Positions 1 through 6,637 are shown, counted from the first letter of the stretch. The stretch: DNA of 7,078 nucleotides from Bacteroidales bacterium (GCA_030618905.1 JAUXCL010000125.1:1-7078), one strand, 5' to 3'. A program made the numbers and translations. Notes: generated by a model not told the origin, from the letters alone.

Positions 1-462
1 GTCAGTCGTAATGCGGGCAATGATGTCGCCTTTTTTTCGCTGAGAATAAAATGCAAGGGGCAAGATGAGCAGTTTAGTAAATACTTCCTTTCTCAGGTTC
101 TTGATCGCCCCGATCCGCACTTTAGCCAGGACAAACATGGCCATATACCTTGAAAAATTACGGAGAAAAAATGTTACCAGGAGGATGAGACAAATAAACA
201 GCAGTGCATCCATCTTTCCCTGGTCGATGATGATCCTGCTCATGATGTAGTTCATGTATGCGATCAGGGCATCGGAACTCAGGGAAAATTCCGGTGCTGT
301 AGTAACCAGCTGTTCCTTACCAAACAGCAGGCTGAGAAAAGGAGCCAGCATGGCAAAGGTAAACAGGGAAAAAATGATAGTCAGCAGGTTGAACAGTACG
401 TTTAATCCTGCATAGCCCAAATAGGGTTTGATGTAGCTTAGTATGCGCCAGTAGCTTTTCAC
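1..462 (-). CDS. ABC exporter, MsbA-like, N-terminal part (runs off left edge)
   Basis: The first 154 residues of a type-1 ABC exporter are visible; the rest lies left of the window. The N-terminus (KSYWRILSYIKPYLGYAG) and a hydrophobic segment at about residues 17-47 form TM1. A second hydrophobic segment lies at about 84-105. Residues 138-154 (FYSQRKKGDIIARITTD) match the first intracellular coupling-loop region of MsbA-type half transporters. Family members are usually near 600 residues, with the ATPase domain C-terminal, so that domain is not visible here. They flip lipids or export hydrophobic compounds across the inner membrane; the substrate here is unknown. The start is a GTG at 462-460, directly after the purB TAA and in the same frame, so no earlier start is possible. 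The next in-frame ATG, at residue 38, would remove most of TM1. Expression probably depends on purB transcription and translational coupling. The family call is firm; the MsbA-like subtype is inference. Confidence 0.88.
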   Translation of the reverse strand, partial: MKSYWRILSYIKPYLGYAGLNVLFNLLTIIFSLFTFAMLAPFLSLLFGKEQLVTTAPEFSLSSDALIAYMNYIMSRIIIDQGKMDALLFICLILLVTFFLRNFSRYMAMFVLAKVRIGAIKNLRKEVFTKLLILPLAFYSQRKKGDIIARITTD

Positions 463-1806
463 TTAGACTCCGGTGTAATTTTGAGGTTTTATCTTTTTCA
501 GGCTTTCTTTCAGGTCCATGCTGATCTTTAACTTATCAATGAAGCTAAAAATTGCTTCCCGGTCTATTTTTTTATTCGACCTGGTCAATTCTTTTAACTG
601 CTCATATGGGTTGGGGTATCCTTCTTTGCGTAATATGGTCTGGATTGCCTCTGCCACAACTGCCCAGTTATCTTCCAGGTCAGCTTCTATCTTATCCTGG
701 TTTAACAATAGTTTGTCGATTCCTTTTATCAGGGATTTAATGGAAATGATCGTATGTGCCATGGGTACGCCAATATTCCGCGTTACAGTGGAATCAGTAA
801 GATCGCGTTGCAGCCTGGAAATGGGTAATTTGGCTGAGAGATGTTCAAAGACCGCATTTGCCACCCCAAGGTTCCCTTCTGCATTTTCGAAATCAATCGG
901 GTTGACTTTATGGGGCATGGTTGATGATCCTACTTCACCTTTCCTGATCTCCTGTTTGAAATAATCCATGGAAATATAGGTCCAGAGATCTCTTGAAAGG
1001 TCGATCAGGATGGTATTGATCCTTTTGATGTTATCAAAGAGTGCAGCGAGGTTGTCATAATGTTCAATCTGTGTGGTGATCTTCTGGCGTTTTAAGCCAA
1101 GGGATTTGTTGACGAATTCATCAGCGAAATCAGGCCAGTTAATATCCGGATAGGCTACCTGGTGCGCATTAAAATTGCCGGTTGCCCCGCCAAATTTGGC
1201 AGATACGGGGATTGTCCCCATCAGGGCGATCTGTTGTTTCAACCTTTCCACAAAAACATTGATCTCTTTACCCAGGCGGGTAGGGGAGGCCGGTTGTCCA
1301 TGCGTTCTGGCCAGCATAGGTATATCCTTCCACAATTCAGCTTTTTGCTGGAGCCGCTTTAACAATTCCTGGAAGCTTGGTACCAGCACATCATTCAGAA
1401 ACAGCTTGGTTGCATAAGGAACGGCAGTGTTGTTAATATCCTGGGATGTCAAACCAAAATGAATGAATTCACGGTATTGTTTGAACCCGAGCTTGTCAAA
1501 TTTCTTTTTAAGGTAATATTCAACGGCTTTGACATCATGGTTTGTGGTTTTCTCAATCTGCTTTACTTCTTCAGCGTCCCGGAAAGTGAAATCCTTGCTG
1601 ATCGCACGCAGGTCATCAATCCTTGACCTGTCAAAATCCTTAAGTTCAGGCAGGGGCAAGAGGCATAATGCAATGAAATATTCAATTTCAACAAATACCC
1701 TGTAATTTATGAAAGCTGCTTCGGAAAAATAATAGGCAAGTGTTTCTGTTTGCTTATGATACCGGCCATCAACTGGAGAAATGGCACTTACGGAGGTCAG
1801 TTCCAT
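463..1806 (-). CDS. purB: Adenylosuccinate lyase
   Basis: This cytoplasmic enzyme acts twice in purine synthesis, releasing fumarate from SAICAR to give AICAR and from adenylosuccinate to give AMP. The 447-residue length is close to the 456 of E. coli PurB, and the sequence resembles that form more than the shorter Bacillus type. The fumarase/aspartase superfamily signature is at 293-306 (GSSTMPHKVNPIDF), with the catalytic-loop serine at 294/295. The catalytic histidine is H169 in ARTHGQPASPT. N89-H90-D91 and T120-S121-Q122-D123 match further active-site segments of the superfamily. Nothing is missing, so the gene looks functional. The ATG at 1806 gives the usual MELTSVSAISPVDGRY N-terminus. 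A Bacteroidota-type promoter lies just upstream with a leader of roughly 14 bases. The TAA stop abuts the GTG of the downstream ABC exporter. Confidence 0.98.
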   Translation of the reverse strand: MELTSVSAISPVDGRYHKQTETLAYYFSEAAFINYRVFVEIEYFIALCLLPLPELKDFDRSRIDDLRAISKDFTFRDAEEVKQIEKTTNHDVKAVEYYLKKKFDKLGFKQYREFIHFGLTSQDINNTAVPYATKLFLNDVLVPSFQELLKRLQQKAELWKDIPMLARTHGQPASPTRLGKEINVFVERLKQQIALMGTIPVSAKFGGATGNFNAHQVAYPDINWPDFADEFVNKSLGLKRQKITTQIEHYDNLAALFDNIKRINTILIDLSRDLWTYISMDYFKQEIRKGEVGSSTMPHKVNPIDFENAEGNLGVANAVFEHLSAKLPISRLQRDLTDSTVTRNIGVPMAHTIISIKSLIKGIDKLLLNQDKIEADLEDNWAVVAEAIQTILRKEGYPNPYEQLKELTRSNKKIDREAIFSFIDKLKISMDLKESLKKIKPQNYTGV

Positions 1807-1826
1807 GATTCGAAGATTTAGACTTC

Positions 1827-1856
1827 CAAAATTAGAAAAGTATAAACAATAAGCAA
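1827..1856 (-). promoter_or_regulatory. Predicted Bacteroidota-type promoter for purB
   Basis: Reading the minus strand, TTG (1856-1854) is followed by 19 bases and then TAATTTTG (1834-1827). This fits the known Bacteroidota primary-sigma pattern of TTG/TTTG, 19-21 bases, TAnnTTTG, with every fixed position of the -7 box matched. Transcription would begin near 1820, leaving a leader of about 14 bases before the purB ATG. It is predicted by pattern only. Confidence 0.6.
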
Positions 1857-1888
1857 CAGAATCATGAAATAATTATATGGTGGCGGGA

Positions 1889-2074
1889 CTACATGCTTTT
1901 AAAGACATCCCTGATCAACTCACCATAGGTTTCACCAAAGGTAAGCATACACCATGCATACAAGGTTAAAACTTCCTCCTTGTGAAGCCACTTGATTGAC
2001 TTTTTTAATTCTTTTTTGAAGAGGCTTTTATCGAAACTGACTTTTTGAAGAATGGTTTTTGTGTACTCAAGCAT
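1889..2074 (-). CDS. Small 61-residue cytoplasmic protein, function unknown
   Basis: The reading frame encodes 61 residues beginning MLEYTKTILQKVSFD and ending ELIRDVFKSM. I chose the ATG at 2074. The frame can be extended three codons to a TTG at 2083, but the ATG fits better. There is no signal peptide or membrane segment. The composition is lysine-rich and amphipathic (FKKELKKSIKWLHKEEVLTLYAW), suggesting a compact helical protein. From memory, short proteins starting LEYTKTILxKVSFD recur as uncharacterised proteins in Bacteroidota, which supports this being a real gene; I cannot verify that here. The gene lies 83 bases after the DUF4249 gene and 82 bases before purB, all on the minus strand. 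It could be a trailing operon member or a separate transcript. No clear promoter was found in front of it, only a weak TTG-N21-TAAATTGA that would leave almost no leader. Confidence 0.7.
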   Translation of the reverse strand: MLEYTKTILQKVSFDKSLFKKELKKSIKWLHKEEVLTLYAWCMLTFGETYGELIRDVFKSM

Positions 2075-2157
2075 TTTAGTCAATTTAGTTGTCTGTAATA
2101 AGAAACGTCAAGGATCGAGATTTGTTGTGGCTAATATAAGAAGAATAAATAGCCTTG

Positions 2158-3006
2158 TCAATATTTTTTACTGGAATATTTTGTCGAGTAGGCAGCAAAG
2201 TACCCGATAGCTCCGTTGCTGATATTTCCTTTGACGTTGGCTGGCGGGCCGCTAAACATCGGTGTGCTAAAGCTGACTTCCACCTGCACCGCCCAGATGA
2301 AGTTCGCGTAGCCTTCGCTAATGCTTCCTGCCTGGAATGTAATGATGTCACCAGGATACACTTTTTCCTTGCCAATTGCCTGGTTCAGGTAACCAACACC
2401 AATACCATTGGTGTAATTTCCATTGTAAAACTCATCATCTACCACCATTCTGTTAGACAAAGTATCTGTTAACAATACACCATTCTTAAAAATATTGAAC
2501 ATGTAAAAATCTTTGCTGACAGGGTCCAGGTAATAGCATTTCACTTCAAGATATCCCTTTGATCCCCAATCTTCATGAAGTTCGAGTTGGATAGAATCAA
2601 TAGGATTAATGTTGGGTACCTTGCTGCTGGCGGTATAGAATTTATGATCATCTATCTCTTCCTGCAAGTTTATGTTCAGGGTATAGGTATTACCAATGAT
2701 TGCATAGTAATCAGGCTGGGTTTCATATATTCCGGAATTGGCAGGTTTCTCCTGCAGCATATGTACATTCCCGTCCTGGTCTACGATTTCAACACTTGCA
2801 TTGCTAATGGGTGGAGGTGCTGTGTTATGTGAAAAGTCTGTTGTTTTTGTCAGAATGACCTGATGCGCCATGGTGTCTGTGGTAAGGTTACCTTCTACCA
2901 CCAGGCGTAAATAATCCTGCCCTTGCAGATCAATATCAATACGCTCTGTACATGCTGCGATGATAAGAAAAATTATGATAAATAGTATGTTTGAAAGCTT
3001 ATTCAT
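2158..3006 (-). CDS. DUF4249 family lipoprotein, partner of the TonB-dependent receptor
   Basis: This is a 282-residue predicted lipoprotein. A hydrophobic signal sequence ends in a lipobox (LIIAAC) with the lipidated cysteine at C19. The mature part is beta-rich. An early segment near 33-55 (LRLVVEGNLTTDTMAHQVIL) and a C-terminal block at about 249-275 (FSGPPANVKGNISNGAIGYF, then AAYS) match what I know of DUF4249 proteins, which are common in Bacteroidota and often encoded directly after a TonB-dependent receptor. The ATG is only 14 bases beyond the receptor's stop codon, so the two are almost certainly co-transcribed. By analogy with other receptor/lipoprotein pairs it may sit on the outer membrane and help capture or gate a ligand, but no substrate or biochemical function is established for the family. 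It does not look like SusD: there is no sign of the helical TPR architecture, and it is about half the usual SusD length. Confidence 0.88.
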   Translation of the reverse strand: MNKLSNILFIIIFLIIAACTERIDIDLQGQDYLRLVVEGNLTTDTMAHQVILTKTTDFSHNTAPPPISNASVEIVDQDGNVHMLQEKPANSGIYETQPDYYAIIGNTYTLNINLQEEIDDHKFYTASSKVPNINPIDSIQLELHEDWGSKGYLEVKCYYLDPVSKDFYMFNIFKNGVLLTDTLSNRMVVDDEFYNGNYTNGIGVGYLNQAIGKEKVYPGDIITFQAGSISEGYANFIWAVQVEVSFSTPMFSGPPANVKGNISNGAIGYFAAYSTKYSSKKY

Positions 3007-3020
3007 GATAAAGCGACGAT

Positions 3021-5387
3021 TTAAAACTTAAAATTAAATGTAACCGAAGGTATGATGCTGTATAAGTAAGTCCTGGTAGCATACACTTCATACGTTGGTT
3101 GATTTGAATTGCTCACTTCCTGTTCAAAATTAATGGCCCAGGTATTGTGCCTGTTATAAGCATTATACACGGAAAATACCCATTCATGTTTAAACCTTCT
3201 GGGCTTATCCTTCCCCCGGAGTGTTACGGCGACATCGAGACGGTGATAATCATCATACCGGAATCCATTCCTGTCAGAATAAATAGGTACAATATTGCCT
3301 CCGATGATTGCTCTGCCTGTGGGCATGGTTACCGGGACACCTGTCTGGTAAACCCAATTAGCTGAGGCACTTACCCTCCTGGATATATCATAAGTTAAAA
3401 CAATAGACAGGTCATGTGGCCTGTCGTATGGGGATGGATATTTATCGCCATTGTTGATCTCCGGGACCTTTCTCCATGCCCTGGAATAGGTATAGCCAAC
3501 CCAACCGCTGATCTTTCCTTTTGCCATCTTTAAATCATAAACCCTAACCAGGAGTTCTATACCATACGACCATGATTTACCAATTCTCAACTCCCCTTCC
3601 AGTTCTTTGTTGAGCAGCAATTCTGCATGATCTTTAAAATCGATGGTATTCTGCATGTTCTTGTAATACACTTCAACTGAAGTTTCAATGGTATTGTCCA
3701 GGAAGTTTCTGAAATACCCGGCCGCTACCTGGTCGGCAATCTGCGGTTTTACATTCGGACTGGCTGAGAACCACAAGTCGAGCGGCGTTCCAGCGGTAGA
3801 ATTCTGGGCAAGTTGTACATATTGGTATGTCCTGGTGTAGCTGGCCTTGATCGATGAGATCTCATTCAGGATATAATTGGCTGCTACCCTTGGCTCCAGT
3901 CCCCAGTAAGTATTGTAAATATTACCTTTCCCGTATTCTTCCACATGAGTTTGCTCATAGTTCTCATCATAATAATATACGGTGCCAGGTCCGATATTAT
4001 TGAATAATGAAAAACGCAATCCATATTTCAAAACCCATAACGCACCTATCTTCTGCTCATTACTGGCATATAGGGCACTTTCGATGGAATGGTTTTTCGG
4101 TACGATATATTCAGTGAATAATGAGTTCTCACCTCCCCTGGCAACTCCCGGGTTAAATGTATGGTGTGTTAAACTGATTCCGTATCGAAAGGTATTATTG
4201 GCATTCAGGTACCAGGTGAAGTCACCCTTCAGCCCAAAATCTTCCAGATAAGAATCCCAGGTGAAAGAATTTGCATCATCCTCATTTGCAGTACCCAGGC
4301 TGTACTTGTACTTGCTATAGACAAATGTGAAATTACTGAAGATCTTTTTCGAAAAAAGATGATTCCACCTGACCGTTGCGGTCTGGTTCCCCAGGTTCAT
4401 CCTGGCAAACTGGTTCTTGAACACGTCCCGGCCAAAATAGCCTGAAATATACAACCTGTTATTTTCGTTAAATATGTGGTTGACCTTGGCATTAAGGTCA
4501 TAGAAATACAATTTACTGTCCCTGACATCTTCTTTCGCGAAAATTGGAAGAAAGATGTCCATATATGTTCTCCTGCCTGATACAAGAAATGATGTTTTGT
4601 TCTTAATAATTGGCCCCTCCAATGTTAACCTGCTGGAGATTAGCCCAATACCACCTGTTCCGGAAAAACGTTTGTTGTTTCCATCTTTCATCCTGACATC
4701 AAGTACAGAAGAAAGGCGACCCCCATATTTAGCAGGGATCTCTCCTTTGTACAGGGTCATATCTTTGACGGCATCATTATTGAAAACGGAGAAAAAGCCA
4801 AGCATATGGCCTGCATTGTAAACCGTAGCTTCATCCAGCAAGATCAGGTTTTGATCGATACTTCCACCACGCACACTGAATCCCGTCGATCCTTCTGCAG
4901 CGGCGGAGACACCTGGTAAGAGTTGCAAAACCTTCAGGATGTCAGTTTCTCCAAAAACAGTTGGAACGGACCTGATCTGTTTTGCGTCCATCTTCACTAC
5001 ACTCATTTCAGCCTTCTTTATATTCTCACCCGGACGTTTGGCCACAACCTGGACTTCTTTTAGCATCTGTTCCGAAGGGATGAGTTCAATATTCTCTACG
5101 ATGTCCTTTTGCAACTCAATTTTTCGTTCCTGGGCCTGGTAGCCCACATATGAATAAGTGATTGTATAAGTACCCGGAAGAAGGTTCAGTGAATAAAAAC
5201 CATAGGTATTCGTGGCAGTTCCGGTTTGGAGTTCCTTTATATAAATCGTAACTCCGACCAGGTCCTCACCCGTTTCACTGTCCTTGATAAAGCCGCTGAT
5301 GGTGAAGCGTTTATCTGCTTCATCCGGCAACATGATAATCGGAAGAAACAATAATAAACAGCTCAGTATTACAACCGGTTTAAGCAT
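3021..5387 (-). CDS. TonB-dependent outer-membrane receptor with carboxypeptidase-regulatory-like domain
   Basis: This 788-residue protein is an outer-membrane active-transport channel energised by TonB-ExbBD; the substrate is unknown. It has a signal peptide at about 1-22. A carboxypeptidase-D regulatory-like domain follows at about 27-103 (FTISGFIKDSETGEDLVGVT, then NTYGFYSLNLLPGTYTITYSYVGY). A possible TonB-box-like stretch is EVQVVAKRP at 111-119. The plug domain spans about 135-235, with ILKVLQLLPGV, GFSVRGGSIDQNLILLDEA and GEIPAKYGGRLSSVLDVRMKDG. A beta-barrel runs from about 240 to 788 and ends in VTFNFKF, with the terminal phenylalanine expected of barrel proteins. The length is within the normal range and the frame is intact. 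A TAG lies two codons before the ATG in the same frame, which fixes the start. It is preceded by a small secreted-peptide gene (27 bases) and followed by a DUF4249 lipoprotein gene (14 bases). No anti-sigma factor gene or SusD-type partner is present in the window, so regulation is not evident beyond the upstream promoter. Confidence 0.95.
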   Translation of the reverse strand: MLKPVVILSCLLLFLPIIMLPDEADKRFTISGFIKDSETGEDLVGVTIYIKELQTGTATNTYGFYSLNLLPGTYTITYSYVGYQAQERKIELQKDIVENIELIPSEQMLKEVQVVAKRPGENIKKAEMSVVKMDAKQIRSVPTVFGETDILKVLQLLPGVSAAAEGSTGFSVRGGSIDQNLILLDEATVYNAGHMLGFFSVFNNDAVKDMTLYKGEIPAKYGGRLSSVLDVRMKDGNNKRFSGTGGIGLISSRLTLEGPIIKNKTSFLVSGRRTYMDIFLPIFAKEDVRDSKLYFYDLNAKVNHIFNENNRLYISGYFGRDVFKNQFARMNLGNQTATVRWNHLFSKKIFSNFTFVYSKYKYSLGTANEDDANSFTWDSYLEDFGLKGDFTWYLNANNTFRYGISLTHHTFNPGVARGGENSLFTEYIVPKNHSIESALYASNEQKIGALWVLKYGLRFSLFNNIGPGTVYYYDENYEQTHVEEYGKGNIYNTYWGLEPRVAANYILNEISSIKASYTRTYQYVQLAQNSTAGTPLDLWFSASPNVKPQIADQVAAGYFRNFLDNTIETSVEVYYKNMQNTIDFKDHAELLLNKELEGELRIGKSWSYGIELLVRVYDLKMAKGKISGWVGYTYSRAWRKVPEINNGDKYPSPYDRPHDLSIVLTYDISRRVSASANWVYQTGVPVTMPTGRAIIGGNIVPIYSDRNGFRYDDYHRLDVAVTLRGKDKPRRFKHEWVFSVYNAYNRHNTWAINFEQEVSNSNQPTYEVYATRTYLYSIIPSVTFNFKF

Positions 5388-5414
5388 CTTCTATTCAGCG
5401 TATGAAAGTCGATT

Positions 5415-5609
5415 TTATTGTGCAAACCAGCCAAAAACTAAAGTAACCGTACCGGTAACAGAGTTGAAATCTTTATTGTCGTAATATTGCTTTTCAATCG
5501 GATCATTGGTACCCTCAGGCAAGTACAGGTATTGCATATCTTGGCCTGATAGTTGATATGACGAACAAATGAAGATAATTCCCGTAATAATGAGTGTAAA
5601 CTTCTTCAT
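5415..5609 (-). CDS. Small secreted peptide leading the receptor operon, function unknown
   Basis: The gene encodes 64 residues. MKKFTLIITGIIFICSSYQL is a strong N-terminal signal sequence, with probable signal peptidase I cleavage after SGQ near residue 23, giving a mature peptide of about 41 residues. It is rich in Tyr and Asp (QYLYLPEG, QYYDNKDF) and ends in an alternating hydrophobic stretch, SVTGTVTLVFGWFAQ, that could form one beta strand. C15 lies inside the hydrophobic core and the site lacks a convincing lipobox, so a lipoprotein is less likely. It begins after an A7 leader typical of this phylum and ends 27 bases before the receptor ATG, under the predicted promoter at 5649-5681. 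This arrangement and the clear signal peptide support a real gene. I do not recognise the family. It could be a receptor accessory subunit, or the relic of a larger barrel protein. Confidence 0.72.
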   Translation of the reverse strand: MKKFTLIITGIIFICSSYQLSGQDMQYLYLPEGTNDPIEKQYYDNKDFNSVTGTVTLVFGWFAQ

Positions 5610-5648
5610 TTTTTTAATGTTAAATGAGATAAGTAGTTAATATAACCT

Positions 5649-5681
5649 CAAAGACATGATTTTTATTTCAGGGTTGCAAAA
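5649..5681 (-). promoter_or_regulatory. Predicted Bacteroidota-type promoter for the peptide/receptor/DUF4249 operon
   Basis: On the minus strand, TTTTG (5681-5677) is followed by 20 bases and TGTCTTTG (5656-5649). Only one fixed position of the -7 consensus TAnnTTTG differs, and the spacing is ideal. The predicted transcript would start near 5642, about 32 bases before the ATG of the small secreted peptide. The -33 element lies in the divergent gap, about 25 bases ahead of the rhomboid GTG. It is pattern-based only. Confidence 0.5.
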
Positions 5682-5714
5682 TGAATGAAAAAAATCATAA
5701 AAACCAGTGAGTAA
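5681..5714 (+). other. Two overlapping nine-codon ORFs ending at the rhomboid start
   Basis: An ATG at 5681 opens MNEKNHKNQ, with its TGA (5708-5710) overlapping the rhomboid GTG (5707-5709). An ATG at 5685 opens MKKIIKTSE in the third frame and stops with TAA at 5712-5714. In the rhomboid frame itself a TAA at 5698-5700 blocks any earlier start. These may be a translation-coupling leader, remnants of a former start, or chance in AT-rich DNA. Nothing shows that they are translated. Confidence 0.2.
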
Positions 5715-6372
5715 GGAAAAAAAAATACTGTTACGGAGTTTTATTTTCCCGACCATATTTGTGGTTGCTATCTGGATGATCAAATTTATTGAGGTCATTT
5801 TTGATTTGCCCCTGTATCGCCTGGGAGTGTTCCCTTTATCTTTAAAAGGCTTGCCGGGCTTGCTTTTCATGCCACTTATCCATGGAGATTTTTCACATTT
5901 GTATGCCAATACCATCCCGGTTTTTGTGCTTACTGCTGCCCTGTTTTATTTTTACAGGGCGATTGCTTTTAAAGTATTTTTCCTGATTTACTTTTTCTCT
6001 GATATATGGCTCTGGTTTGGCGCCCGGGAAGTATATCATATAGGAGCCAGTGGATTGATCTATGGGCTTGCGACTTTTTTATTTATCAGTGGACTCATCA
6101 GGAAAAATCCGAGACTGATGGCGATTTCCCTGTTTGTAGCTTTCCTCTATGGGAGTTTTATCTGGGGTATATTCCCAGAGTTCTTTCCGGAAAAAAACAT
6201 CTCATTTGAAGGTCATTTCTGGGGCATGATCGCTGGCTTGATGATCGCCATCTACTATCGCAAGAGCGGTCCCCAACCCAAATTGTATTCATGGGATTTG
6301 GAAGAAGAAACTGATGATGAGGAGGATGATGACAATGCGTACTGGAAAATGCCACATCAGAAATCTCCGTAA
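5707..6372 (+). CDS. Rhomboid family intramembrane serine protease
   Basis: This 221-residue multi-pass membrane protein is predicted to cleave transmembrane substrates within the lipid bilayer. The catalytic pair is visible: S115 in HIGASGLIYG (GxSG motif) and H170 in FEGHFWGMIAG. The supporting H64 and N68 lie in HGDFSHLYAN, the usual oxyanion and structural motif of TM2. WFGAREVYHIGASG and the segment RLGVFPLSLKGLPGLLF resemble a Bacteroidota rhomboid subgroup. Six hydrophobic segments fit at about 10-32, 66-85, 88-104, 113-131, 137-155 and 169-184. The C-terminal tail (about 196-210) is strikingly acidic (EEETDDEEDDD) and presumably cytoplasmic. The start is taken as GTG at 5707, because an in-frame TAA lies three codons upstream and there is no ATG until M24 in TM1, so a later start would cut the core. 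Codons 4-7 contain an A9 run. The gene is divergent from the receptor operon; no promoter of its own was recognised, and physiological substrates are unknown. Confidence 0.93.
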   Translation: MSKEKKILLRSFIFPTIFVVAIWMIKFIEVIFDLPLYRLGVFPLSLKGLPGLLFMPLIHGDFSHLYANTIPVFVLTAALFYFYRAIAFKVFFLIYFFSDIWLWFGAREVYHIGASGLIYGLATFLFISGLIRKNPRLMAISLFVAFLYGSFIWGIFPEFFPEKNISFEGHFWGMIAGLMIAIYYRKSGPQPKLYSWDLEEETDDEEDDDNAYWKMPHQKSP

Positions 6373-6600
6373 ATCAGGATTTTGGGGGAGCTCATCATTT
6401 CACCCACTGCGAATACCAATTAATGTGATAAACAGGTAAAAAGGATTGCTGCTGATGAACCAGAGTCCAACACCTATGGAGGATATGAGTATGCCTGATA
6501 TCATGGTGCCAATAGATTTTAATAGTGGTTCTGCCTTTTTCTCTATTAATGGTTCAAACAGCTCCATGGTGTTGGCCACCCAGAAGGTGCGGGGGAAATT
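6369..6600 (-). pseudogene. Relic of an MFS/POT-like transporter: internal deletion, frameshift, truncated 3' end
   Basis: Three pieces read like one transporter family in the right order. Positions 6597-6553 encode FPRTFWVANTMELFE, the N-terminus of Bacteroidota POT/MFS-type permeases, which normally continues with ERWAxYGMF. Here it jumps in frame to EKKAEPLLKSIGTMISG, then ILISSIGVGLWFISSNPFYL (to about 6424), which matches a late transmembrane hairpin of the same proteins. The frame then ends at a TGA (6402-6400). Shifting one frame from 6413 continues the homology as FAVGEMMSSPKILIY down to 6369, which corresponds to the family's GEMxSSPK motif. A full transporter is roughly 400-550 residues, so most helices are missing. 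The minus-strand frame can be opened from a TTG at 6651, but its first 18 residues come from a tandem repeat, not from the family. The 3' end collides with the rhomboid stop codon. The family match is from memory of motifs; the decay pattern is seen directly. Confidence 0.78.
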
Positions 6601-6609
6601 GTTAATTGT

Positions 6610-6637
6610 CGATTTTCGATTTTCGTTTTTCGATTTC
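6610..6637. repeat. Four-copy heptamer tandem repeat (CGATTTT)
   Basis: Four consecutive 7-base units are present on the plus strand: CGATTTT (6610-6616), CGATTTT (6617-6623), CGTTTTT (6624-6630) and CGATTTC (6631-6637). Units two to four differ from the consensus by at most one base. The repeat sits just outside the N-terminal homology of the transporter relic and about 75 bases before the glycosyltransferase ATG. Similar AT-rich heptamer runs are, to my recollection, common between genes in Bacteroidota. No function is evident. Confidence 0.8.

Noticed and set aside
518..964. Plus-strand open frame of 148 codons opposite purB
   Set aside because: It lies wholly antisense to the catalytic part of purB, which is unambiguous. 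The sequence shows no domain or regular composition.
2150..2185. Possible terminator after the DUF4249 gene (AATATT on both sides of a short loop)
   Set aside because: The stem is six A/T pairs only, lies mostly inside the last codons and lacks a following U-run on the minus strand. It is too weak to call.
2085..2375. Minus-strand open frame of 96 codons overlapping the DUF4249 gene
   Set aside because: It overlaps the C-terminal part of the well-supported DUF4249 gene in another frame, and its product is basic and without any domain.
5600..5706. Plus-strand promoter for the rhomboid gene
   Set aside because: The best candidate (TATTTCAG at 5664-5671) misses key -7 positions and has no TTG at the right distance.
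5637..5915. Minus-strand open frame of 92 codons antisense to the rhomboid gene
   Set aside because: It is an antisense shadow of the rhomboid N-terminus and also covers the predicted promoter of the receptor operon.
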